Shown: piece by piece, positions 21,441 to 30,870 of the stretch
How the letters are laid out: each line of letters begins with the position of its first letter
How positions within the stretch are numbered: position 1 is the first letter of the stretch
NCBI GenBank assembly: GCA_948567375.1
Contig: OX419758.1
Span: 32,865,001-32,929,000, forward strand
DNA from: Lunularia cruciata
Taxonomy: Eukaryota; Streptophyta; Marchantiopsida; Lunulariales; Lunulariaceae
DNA: 64,000 nt
Direction: 5' to 3'
Translations under genes and position numbers: made by a program
The notes under the pieces: generated by a model
What the model was told of the DNA's origin: nothing
The model's database searches: none
What the model saw: the letters and a program-made list of their open reading frames with translations, nothing else

Positions 21441-22943
21441 TTGAAGTCTCTTCCTCTCATCACGGCAGCAATTACGACGGTGTCAATTGATCCCAAGATT
21501 CATAACGAGTTTCGGTTAGCCCTACAGCAAGATCCCTTCTTCCAAATGGTACACGGTCGTCTAACAGCACGCGACAAGGAGTACAATACCTTCTCCTTCA
21601 AGGAAGGCCTTTTATTCCATGCAGACCAGATCTATGTTCCAACCAAAGGTGATCTTCGACTTGTGCGCCTTCAAGAAGCCCATGATTTACCAATAGCTGG
21701 TCACATGGGAGTAGACAAGACCTTGGGCACCCTCCAACGCCAATGGTGGTGGCCCAACATGACACGAGATGTTCGAGACTTTGTCCGATCATGTGAGAGT
21801 TGCCAACGGAACAAGGCTAGCAACCAGAAGCCGAGTGGACTCCTTCAACCACTCGCCATTCCATCCGCTCGTTGGAGGCATGTGAGCTTGGATCTCATCA
21901 CATCCTTGCCAAAGACAAAACAAGGACACACCGCAATTGTGGTGTTTGTGGATAAGCTTAGTAAGCAAATCCACTTGGCACCAACCTGTGATACCATGGA
22001 TGCTCCAACCTTAGCGCAAATCTACTTCGACAATGTCTTCAAGCATCATGGGATGCCACGTGTACTCATCTCCGACCATGATCCTCGATTTACCGGGAAT
22101 TTTTGGCAAGCACTCTTCTAGATACTCGGCACCAAGCTTGCTTTGTCCACGGCCTATCATCCTCAAACTGATGGACAAACCGAACGCGCCAATCGTACAT
22201 TGGAGGATATGTTGCGGGCCTTTGTCAATGTCCACCATACCAACTGGGATGAATGTCTTGCAGCTGCAGAATTTGCCTACAACAATTCCAAATAGGCAAG
22301 CAGTGGATTTTCTCCCTTCTTTCTCAATTTTGGCCAAGATCCGCTTGTTCCAGATTCTCTTCTTGCTCTCCCTCCCTCTCAGGTTCCTCATACTTCTACA
22401 TTCTTGACCACTATATCCCAATCTCTCCAACAAGCCAAATCTCACCTCCTTGTTGCTCAGAATCGCCAAAAACAATATGCAGACCATCATTGTTGTGATC
22501 TCACCTTTGAAGTTGGTGATAAATTCATGCTATCCTCTAGTAACCTCCCTCTCCCACTTGATACCCAAGTTCGTAAACTTGCTCCTAATTGGATAGGACC
22601 CTTTGATATCACCCACATTATCTCTCCTGTTGCTTATCGTCTTGCCTTACCTTGTCACATGCGTATCCATCCTGTCTTTCATATTTCCAAGTTGAAACCC
22701 TTTGTTCCTAACCCTTCTTCCTTTTCCTCTCAAGTCCAACCTCCCCCTCTTCCTATCCCTATCAATGATCATGAGGAGTACGAAGTTGATCGTATCCTTG
22801 CGCGTCGCCATATTCAACAAGGCCGTCACCAACATACGGAGTACAAGGTCCTTTGGAAAGGGTATCCCCTTCATGATGCTACATGGGAACCTCTTTCTCA
22901 CCTCCAGAATGCACAGATGGCCATCAAGGAATTTGAAGCTTCA
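21441..22943 (+). pseudogene. pol: Chromovirus C integrase with C-terminal chromodomain
   Basis: The integrase zinc finger (HDLPIAGHMG...CESCQRNK) is followed by the DDE core with LDLITSLP, ISDHDPRF and [12 protein letters not shown]. Stops fall at 22119 (TAG) and near 22293. The C-terminal part includes the KLAPNWIGPFDI and HPVFHISKLKPF motifs. The chromodomain (about 22773-22943) reads EYEVDRILARR, EYKVLWKGYP and ATWEPLSHL. Tyr, Trp and Tyr are at the three aromatic-cage positions that bind methylated histone tails in HP1-like proteins. Chromodomains direct chromovirus integration to heterochromatin (family knowledge). Confidence 0.88.
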
Positions 22944-22968
22944 CTGGCGACGAGGACGTCACCAACTA

Positions 22969-22982
22969 GCGGCGGGGGAATA
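22969..22982 (+). other. Polypurine tract of chromovirus C
   Basis: GCGGCGGGGGAATA lies directly before the 3' LTR, in the expected place for plus-strand priming. Confidence 0.75.
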
Positions 22983-23405
22983 TGTAACAATATGGAGTTT
23001 AGCGACGAAGTTAGTCGAGCTTATGAAGTAGATAATAAGACAAAATAGCCTAGAATATTCTAGAAGCATCTAAGAAGCTTCTTGGGAAGCTTCCTAACTA
23101 GTTAACTTGCGCCCTAAGCAGGTAGCTTCTAGAAGGAAGCTTCTAGAAGCTTCTAACTAGCTTAGCTTGCACGCCAAGTAGGTGGCTTCTAGAAGGAAGC
23201 TTCTTGAGAAGCTTCCTAGTAAACTTGGCTTGCACTCCAAGAAAGCGGCTCAAGGAAGCTTCTTGAGAAGCTTCAAGGGACTCGTATGCTACCTATAAAT
23301 ACCAAGGCCAAAGCTCATGCTAGGCATTCGGAGTTTTCCCTCATTCAAGTGTCCCAATGTGAGCTTCCATTCTCCTATTTCTCTCCTCGGTTTTGGTCTT
23401 TTACA
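22983..23405 (+). repeat. 3' LTR of chromovirus C
   Basis: 423 bp, the same length as the 5' LTR and without indels; about 11 substitutions by eye. Heat-shock elements are conserved at 23053-23065 and 23136-23153. Confidence 0.95.
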
Positions 23406-23849
23406 GTTTGCATGTTGGACCTTCTTCACCAAGATTGGGAGGGAGAAGATCTAAGACCAAGGAGTTGTGTGAGGTTTGTGGAGTTGAAGGACTTCCAAAA
23501 GGACATGAGTGTAGTGGAGTAAAAGCACTTTTGGAAACTTTGGTGAAGGATCTTGGAGAGAGTTTTAGTACAGCTACAGAAATACTACCACCTTCATCAG
23601 CTAGCTCTCAAGATTAGGGAAAGAGATAGTCTTTCAACTTATGGATAAACTATCCATGAAGGTATGATTAATATGCATTCTAGGATTTGATGTTGCTATA
23701 GAAATCTTGGAGCAACCTGAACCTTTTGTGTTCCCTAGGGTGGATTACTCTCAAATGGTGTTAGTCATGTATATACTCTATTAGTTATAGAGTGAGAGAA
23801 AAGAAAAGAGAAAAAAATTGAGAGAAAAGAAAGATAGTGAGAGGTTAGG

Positions 23850-26800
23850 ATGGGGAAACTTCCGGTTTTCTTTGGCAAGGATGGAGAAGATGTGGAGGCC
23901 TTTGTGAGAGACTTCAAGAGAGCTTGCATAGGAAACAATGAGAGGAGGAAGAATGAGTGGGCCTCATTATTACCAGATTTCTTTGAGGATGCAACGCTTA
24001 CATGGTATGAGTCAGAATACCAAAAGAGAGAGAGGGGAGATGGGGAAGAGGAGTCTTGGGAGACTTTGACTTCAGCACTCATTGAGAACTTTCTTCTTGA
24101 TGAGAGTTATGAGAGATTGATGAGTGAGGTTACATTTCTCAAGCAAGGAGATGGAGAGAAAGTGAGAGTCTATGTGGAAAGAGTGGAAAAGTTGGAGTCC
24201 AGATTTCGTATAGTGTTGAGGAAGGGTGGGGATGATGTGGAGACTACAATGATTGGCATAGGGGCCATGCTCACCAAGAATTTTGTGGGAGGGTTGAGAC
24301 CACAAATTAGAAGCAAGGTGAGATATGAGAAACCTTCTTCCAATGTTGAAGCTATCAAGATCACAATTCGTATGGAGGAGAGTTTGGAAGAGGATGAGAG
24401 TGATTTGGTGGTGAAGGAGGTTGTGCATCCTCCTCAAGGCTACAATTTTGGTGGACCTTCTGATACTTTGGTGACAAGGGTTGCACCACAAGTAGTAGTT
24501 GCTCCAGTTCTTGCACCTCCACCAAAAGATCCACTCCAAACCATCACAAAACAACTTGCGGATCTCAAAATCAATGTGGTGCAACTATAGGAGAAGAGAG
24601 AGGTGAATCAGAATGTAGGGAGAGGGCCCAGCAGTTATGGAAACTATCCTTATAGAGGAGGCCAACCAGCCAACAATTTCAATGATAAAAATTGTTTTGG
24701 TTGTGGAGGAAGAGGCTATATCCAAAGGAATTGCCCAAATTCCACTTACCATGGAGGAAGGGGTTATGAGAGAGCCAATAGAGGGAAAGAGGGAGGTAGT
24801 GAAACCCAAGTGGCTCCTAATCCCAACAAAGGTAAGGGGATAGCATCCATAGATGTGGTTGAGGAAAAGTATGAGAAGGGAGAGTGCTCAAACTCCAAGG
24901 GTCTTAATTTGGAGCTTTTGGCACAAGAGAAGAAGAGAGCTTGTTTTGCAAAGGATGTTCACTCTTCTCAAGGATTTACTTCAAGCAAGGATACTCCTAT
25001 GTCTAACAGGAGAACTTGCACCTCAACACCATCAACAACAAAGACTCCAAGGAAGAAGTTGAGGATGGAGGACTTCTTGATCTTAAAGCAACAATGGAAC
25101 TACAATGTGTTGGAGGATGTTGGTAGTCACAAGGCCAATATCACAGTGGGCCAATTAATTTCTTTGAACCCTACCTTGAGAAAGGAGCTTAGAGGTGGTT
25201 TGAGTTCTACAAGGAGCAAGAGGAAGAAGAAGGCAAAAGTTCCAATATCAATGGGGGTGGTGGATGCCAAGCAAGCACCATGGGAGGCTTGTGAATATGC
25301 CTCCAAGATTGATGTGAGAGTGAATGCTCACAACATCAAGGATGCATTGGTTGATGGAGGATCAGCAGTAAATGCCATGTCAGAAAGGTTGATGAAGAAG
25401 TTGGGTATGATACCCTCAAGACCTTCAACATTTGTGGTGAGCATGGCAAACAAGCAACAAGTTTGACCAGTAGGGGTGATGGATAAAGTGGTAGTTTCAG
25501 TTATGGGAGTTCAAAATCTCATGACTTTCCAAGTCTTGAAGGATTCAAGCTATGACTTACTTCTTGGGAGGCCATGGTTGAGAGCAGCACGCAAAACTGA
25601 TCAATGGCGCAAAGGGTACTTGAGGATTGGTCCATCAAACCATAGAGTCACAGTTCTTGTGACTAACACCACCAACACTTCACATTCAGATACACCATCT
25701 TTTGATTATTGGGAATCAGATTCTGAAGAAGGAGCTTCAGGTGTGGACACAAGCATGGAAGAGGAGACTTCCACGGAGGAGGATGAATCTGAATCTGATT
25801 CAGATGTGTATCCCTTGTGTGCTATGGATTTTGCACCTAAGCCAGAGGTTTTGAAGGACCCAGACAAATCACCATTGACATTTGAGGAGGTAGAGAGAAG
25901 GTTAGCTACCCTCAAGTATGGCCCAAATGCTACCAAGGAGGAGAAGGTGAGATTTATGGAGATTTTCCACAAGTTCATCCATGTGTTTGCTTTTAGTTAC
26001 AAGGATTTGAAGGAAGTCACCTTGGAGGAGCACAAGATAGAGGTGGAGTCACATGCAAGACCAATCCACCATAAGCAACGTCGCATTAGCCCACCAATAT
26101 CTTTGGTTGTGAAGGAGGAGATTGATAAGCTCAAGGAGGCTGGATTTATCTTTGAGGTGGAGAATTCAGAATGGGTGTCTCCAATTGTCATTGTGAAGAA
26201 AAAGAATGGCAAGCTTTGGGTATATGTGGATTACAAGAAGCTCAATGTTGTTACCAAGAAGGACTATTACCCATTGCCATTCATTGATGAGATATAGGAT
26301 GCACTCTTAGTCAATAAGATCAAGAGGGGCATGATCATCCATTAGCTTATGCTAGTAGGCAGATGGTTTCAATAGAGAAGAACTACCCTGTCACAGAGAG
26401 AGAAGGGTTGGCAGTGATCTTTGGTCTCAAGAAGTTTAGACACTACTTGATTGGAGGGAAAGCCACCATTGTCACGGATCACAAGGCTTTGAAGTACATC
26501 TTCAACAAGCCTAATGTTGAAGGGAGACTAGCAAGGTGGATGATACTCTTGTCTGAGTATGACTACACGATTGAAGATAGGCCAGGAAAGAAACATGCAA
26601 ATGCTGATTTGTTATCTAGAGCCTATGATCATGATGGAGATGAGCCAATGGATGATTCCTTCTCGGATGAGGAGCTCATGACAATCTCAGTCACTCAAGA
26701 GGTTCCAATGGAGTACAAGGAGATCGTGGATTTTGTGACAAGAAGTAACTATCCAGAAGGGATGCATGCTAGGGAGAGGAAGGCCCTTGCAGCAAGATCT

Positions 26801-27554
26801 TGACCTTACACAATGGTGGAGGATATTCTTTTTCACCAAGGAGCAGATGGTCTACTTCGAAGAGCAGTGGGTAAGGAAGAGTCTATCCTACTCATAAAGG
26901 AGTTTCATGAAGGTTTAGTATGTGGAGGACACTTTGCAGGAAAGGTGACTGCTTTCAAGATTCTAGATGCAGATTACCATTGGAGAGGGATTTTCAAGGA
27001 TTGTCTTGATTATTGCAAAACTTGTCATGTTTGTCAAGCTTTTGCTAGAAAGTCTACATCCACTCCACCACTTAGATCAATTCCATTGCTAGGACCTTTT
27101 GCGAAGTGGGGAATTGATTTTGTGGGTCTTCTCAATAGAACCTCAAGGAACAATCGGTACATTGTGGTAGTTACTGATTACCTTACCAAGTGGGTTGAGG
27201 CTAGACCATTGAGGGACAAGAATGAAGATGAAGTGGGTAGATTTCTTTATGAACGCATTATCACTAGGTTTGGATGCCTTTTGGAGTTGGTTTCTAATAG
27301 AGGAGGAGAGTTTACAGGAAGCATTACTACAGCCATGCTACAACATTTCTCTATCACACATAGAGTAACTACATCCTATAAGCCAAATTCCAATGGCTTG
27401 GCAGAGAGAACCAATCAGACCTTGTGCATGATGTTGGCCAAAGATGCAAAAATGGAGGGGGCTAAACATCATTGGGACAAGAGGATTCATGCAGTTTTGT
27501 GGGAGTATAGGACAACCATGAAGACTTCCACCGGATATTCTCCATTCCAATTGG
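23850..27554 (+). pseudogene. gag-pol: Family A gag-pol of A2, with stops, an RT deletion and truncation
   Basis: It starts MGKLPVFFGKDGEDVEAF like the intact copies. Stops occur at 24588 (TAG, normally TGG) and about 25464 (TGA, normally CGA). At 26295 it jumps from the RT motif PLPFIDEI straight to RNase H. The missing stretch equals 42440-43136 of A3, 697 bp, which removes the RT catalytic core and shifts frame. RNase H and integrase then continue in the new frame, with a stop near 26802, until the sequence switches to B1 LTR after the TCCATTCCAATTGG motif at 27554. It is dead. Confidence 0.9.
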
Positions 27555-27645
27555 GAATTCTCCATTCTGAAACCCTGAGGGAGTTAGAGTGTCCCGTCCA
27601 GGAGAGGAGCTGATCTTCCAACAGCGTAGAACAAAAGAACAAATC

Positions 27646-29982
27646 ATGGCGAAGAAGGTGGCCAATGCGCTCGCAGTGAGAGGTTTTGCAATTCGAAGGG
27701 TAGACGTAGTAGCGAGGATTGAAGTCTTGGTTAGACTTTGTATCACCTTTTTAGCCTGGAATTGGAATTTTAGTTTCTCGGGAGTGATGGCAGAAATCGT
27801 TGCTAGTAATTGTGAGGAGGGTCCCGAAGTGGAGGGGAAGAGAGGCAATCCGACTCGATGGACTGAGTCGGATTAGAAGTTAGTTTTGGGGAGAGAAGCA
27901 GGAGAGCCAACAGGAATCACCTTCTATCGGAAGTGTGATGCTGTAGAGGAGACAGCGGAGATTTGTAACTCATTTTTTGCTCCATGAACTACGAATGGTT
28001 ACAAGGTGGAGTCCTATCGGGACCCGATCCAAAGAAGTATCATAGGAGCGATGATGGCCATGTTCAAGCCGGAGCAAACAACGTATGTAACCATGCAGCA
28101 AGTGGTCTTCTTCCACCAGATGTTTGCAAGAGTACCCGTGAATTAGGCAAAGTGTTTCCATCACCAAACCAGGCAGATGGTAGTGAATTGGCAAATGGGC
28201 TCGCCACCGCATTATTTTGTAACATTTGCATCACATTTCTACTTTGGCCTAAACTTGCTCTCTGAAGACGAGCGGCATCATATGGTCTCCCACATGCACC
28301 CTGATTTGAGACAAGAAGCCGACAAGGAGGAGTGACAGTATATGCTTTAGCTGCGGGCGAATGACAAATACTTTGCGAGAATGGGACAGTGGAAGATCAA
28401 AGATGCGGCCAGTCCAAAGACAAAGAAGCAAAGTAAACCCAAAGAAGCTAAACCATCGGCCATCCAATGCAAGACTCAGAGGCTGATGTTGAAGACGGCC
28501 AATGTCGTGAGAAGAGCATCATCGAGATTGGAGTCTGATGAAGAAATGGAGTTGCAAGAAGAAGACTCAGAAGAAGAAGAGCTCACGTTGAAGAGTGGGG
28601 AGTCGGGTAGTGAAAGTGAGGGAGAGCCCGAAGTCCAGCAATCGGTGGTGGTGAGTGAAGCGGGCAAGGCAATGGTGGAGAACAAGCCAAAACCCGAAGC
28701 AAAGAAGGAATATCCCGCGGGGCCGAGTTCAAGAGGCAAAGACAAAGATAGCGCTGACACTCTGAAGATACAAAGATCGCGACTTCGGATGAAGGAGCCG
28801 ATGACATAGGAAAAGACTCCAGATGAAGAAGGCAATGATGAAGAAGAAACTTTTGGCGGGATATTATATTTAACAAAGGTAGTCACACTATTGCTGGAGA
28901 TTTTGAAGGAACATCGGAGAAGAATTCCCCAAGATCGAGTAAAAGGGATGAATGAGCTGCAGGTGGTGAAGCATCTATTGAAGGAAGTGAAGGAGCTGCA
29001 GGAGCATCAAATCCGAAGAAGTGCGGAAATTGAAGATCTTTGGAGGGAGGAAGATTCGAGGAAGAACATGCTGAGCGTGTTACAAGAGAGCTGTGCAGAA
29101 AAGGAGAAGGACCTGCAAAAGCAAGCCGGAGAGTTGAAGGAGCAGGCAATGTGGCTCAGCAAGATGCAGGAGGAAGTAAGTAATGTGCGTGTTGAGAATG
29201 TCCATTTTAAGGCGATGAACATCGTAATGGAGCAAGAATTGGACCGCTTGAAGAAGAGTGCCGTAGCAAAAGATCAAGCATGGCAGAGAGAATTGGCGTC
29301 AAGGCAAGAAGAAGAAGAGCGTTTGCGAGAACTTGTCAAGAGTGTGGAGCAGCAAAAAGTGCAGTATGCAGAGGAGAAGAAGATGCTCGTTGCAGAATAC
29401 GAAGATGAGTTGCAAATGTATCGGGTGGAGTTGAAGGTGGAGCGCTCTCAAGGATACGCATCGGAATCAGTAGGAGACCTTGCTGGTAGATTACGAGCAA
29501 TTCTAAGCACGGAGGCTGAAGGAAGATTGGAAGAAGCTCGTCTGCATGAGTTGAAGTTACTTGTGCAGGAGACTCGGAAGCGAAGAGCTAAGGATGTGGA
29601 CATGAACACATTGCTGATTCGGTTGAGAGAGCGAGTAGACAGGAAAATATTAGATGTAGAGAATAATGTTAGTCTTAGATTGGATTTAGTCAATTTGGAA
29701 TTGGAGAAAATTTGGAATAGTGTGACAATGGAGAAGAAACCCGATGTCGCAGAAGTAGGAAGTCAGGTGTCATCGGACTTGAGAATTGACACTTTAGAGA
29801 AGAGTGAGTCAAGAAATAAGAGTGTAGATGGATTACCCGTGAGCTCAATTGTAGTTCCTAGTGTAGAAGTTGTAGAATTAGTGAAGAAATTAGTAGAATC
29901 AGTCATACCCGAAGAAGGTGAAGTAGTAAGAAGATCATCGGGTTTGGAAGCCGATGATGAGGTAGACATCGGATCGGGATAG
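27646..29982 (+). pseudogene. LTR-internal ORF of family B (778 codons, 5 premature stops)
   Basis: One frame runs from MAKKVANALAVRGF to DDEVDIGSG-stop without a frameshift. Stops are at 27874 (TAG), 27985 (TGA), 28144 (TAG), 28333 (TGA) and 28807 (TAG). Layout: a globular N-terminal domain of about 230 residues with FLAWNWNFSF, NGYKVESYRDP, MMAMFKPEQTTYVTMQQ and SHFYFGLNLLSEDE. Next come a Lys-rich patch, an acidic Glu/Ser region, and a long coiled coil (about 28900-29450, heptad Leu, Glu/Lys/Gln-rich). An acidic tail follows, with DLRIDTLEKSESR and ELVKKLVESVIPEEGE. It lies in U3 between polypurine tract and promoter, so in the genomic RNA it would be a 3'-terminal gene. No family recognised; an Athila-like 3' ORF taken up into the LTR is one possibility. 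Confidence 0.75.
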
Positions 29983-30100
29983 AAGTCAATTTTGAGATAG
30001 GAAAGAGCAGATATGAAGAGGTAGATTGTCCCTTGGGATCTGTAAGTAGGAAGGGATGTTAGGAAGCGGTGCCTAGGTAGGCAAATCTGCCATTTGCTTC

Positions 30101-30110
30101 AGTATTTAAG
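30101..30110 (+). promoter_or_regulatory. TATA-like promoter of B1 LTR
   Basis: AGTATTTAAG, 120 bp after the end of the LTR ORF and about 680 bp before the LTR end. It is the best candidate for the U3/R promoter; no other TATA box lies near. Assignment is by position only. Confidence 0.4.
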
Positions 30111-30789
30111 TGACGCATTCGCAGTACGATGTTATTCAGTATTCAAATTTCTGAAGATAGATAAAGCGAAGTGATGTTTTCAGTACTCGTCGCTTAAGCT
30201 TAATTCCGATTGTCAATTTTGTGTTTGTATTTGTGAGTGTGTGAAGAATTCCAAAGAGCAAGTTAGTGTGTCTGTAGATGTTGGGGTCTAACAGCCTTCA
30301 TCTTCATTCTGTGTGTTTGATCCTGAGTGAAGTGCATCGGAGCAATGCCTTGACAGATCCGAGAGGAATTGTAGTGTTGTTAGTATTCTGCATTGGTGAG
30401 TGCAGTACAAAGTTGATGTGAAGCAATTTTGATCGAGGAAATTGTGCCTTCAGTGGAGGGGTGGAACACAATTCTGAGGCAAAATCGGTCTTCGCAATGA
30501 AGTGTCGTCTTCGAGAGAATCTGAATCATCACAATCAAGAGTTGTTTGGACAGAATTGACTATGTTGTGATTATGTGTGTGTATTCGTGACAAGTTGTCA
30601 AGATTGTGAGCTTGTTACTCTCTTCTGGGTGTAGTTTCTACTTGAGAGATTAAAGAGGCAATCAAGAAGAACTTCAACTCTGACTTTTGACTTTGTATTT
30701 GACCAATTCTAGATAGTATCTCTACGGGAACAAACTTTACTTACCCGATTACCGCAAAAGTGATATTTGCCGGGTTGTCACATGATTTT

Positions 30790-30807
30790 TGGCACTGCTG
30801 CCGGGGA
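30790..30807 (+). other. Primer-binding site of B1, tRNA-Asp-like
   Basis: TGGCACTGCTGCCGGGGA starts 7 bases after the LTR. It differs from the complement of plant tRNA-Asp 3' end (TGGCGCCGTTGCCGGGGA) at three positions, all transitions. Confidence 0.75.
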
Positions 30808-30870
30808 TACAAATCTCGGAAGTGGAAGAATACGAAGCCAAATTCGAAACTGGGTGTTCACGCAATATGA

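Larger units (their letters stand above)
17763..23405 (+). mobile_element. Chromovirus C (Ty3/gypsy with chromodomain), complete but decayed
   Basis: Two 423-bp LTRs (17763-18185 and 22983-23405) bound gag, protease, RT, RNase H, integrase and chromodomain. The flanking duplication is GTTTG (17758-17762 and 23406-23410), 5 bp and perfect. By eye the LTRs differ at about 11 positions, 10 of them transitions, many CpG-type. The primer site matches initiator tRNA-Met. Several in-frame stops make it non-autonomous now. Confidence 0.95.
17496..23617 (+). pseudogene. Family A ORF1 (zinc-knuckle protein) of A2, split by chromovirus C
   Basis: The ORF starts MEGHQEW at 17496 and reads through the zinc knuckle CFLCGEKGHKASSC (about 17659-17700). 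It is interrupted after the codons for LLDLGL at 17762 by element C. After the duplicated GTTTG it resumes at 23411 with HVGPSSPRLGG and ends at the normal stop (23615-23617). Without the 5.6-kb insert the frame would be open, so ORF1 was intact when the chromovirus landed. For function see the uninterrupted copy at 39288-39761. Confidence 0.82.
27555..30782 (+). repeat. 5' LTR of B1, first ~0.6 kb missing
   Basis: It begins at the junction with A2 integrase, within sequence equivalent to 37430 in the 3' LTR, and ends GGGTTGTCACA. The fill at the joint (ATTCTCCATTC repeated at 27537-27547 and 27557-27567) looks like end-joining repair. It holds the LTR ORF (27646-29982), a TATA-like element near 30102 and about 680 bp of non-coding R/U5. 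Confidence 0.87.

Noticed and set aside
27589-29982. B1 LTR ORF as an internal 5' accessory gene or host exon
   Set aside because: It lies upstream of the primer site and recurs downstream of the polypurine tract in the same element, so it is part of the LTR.
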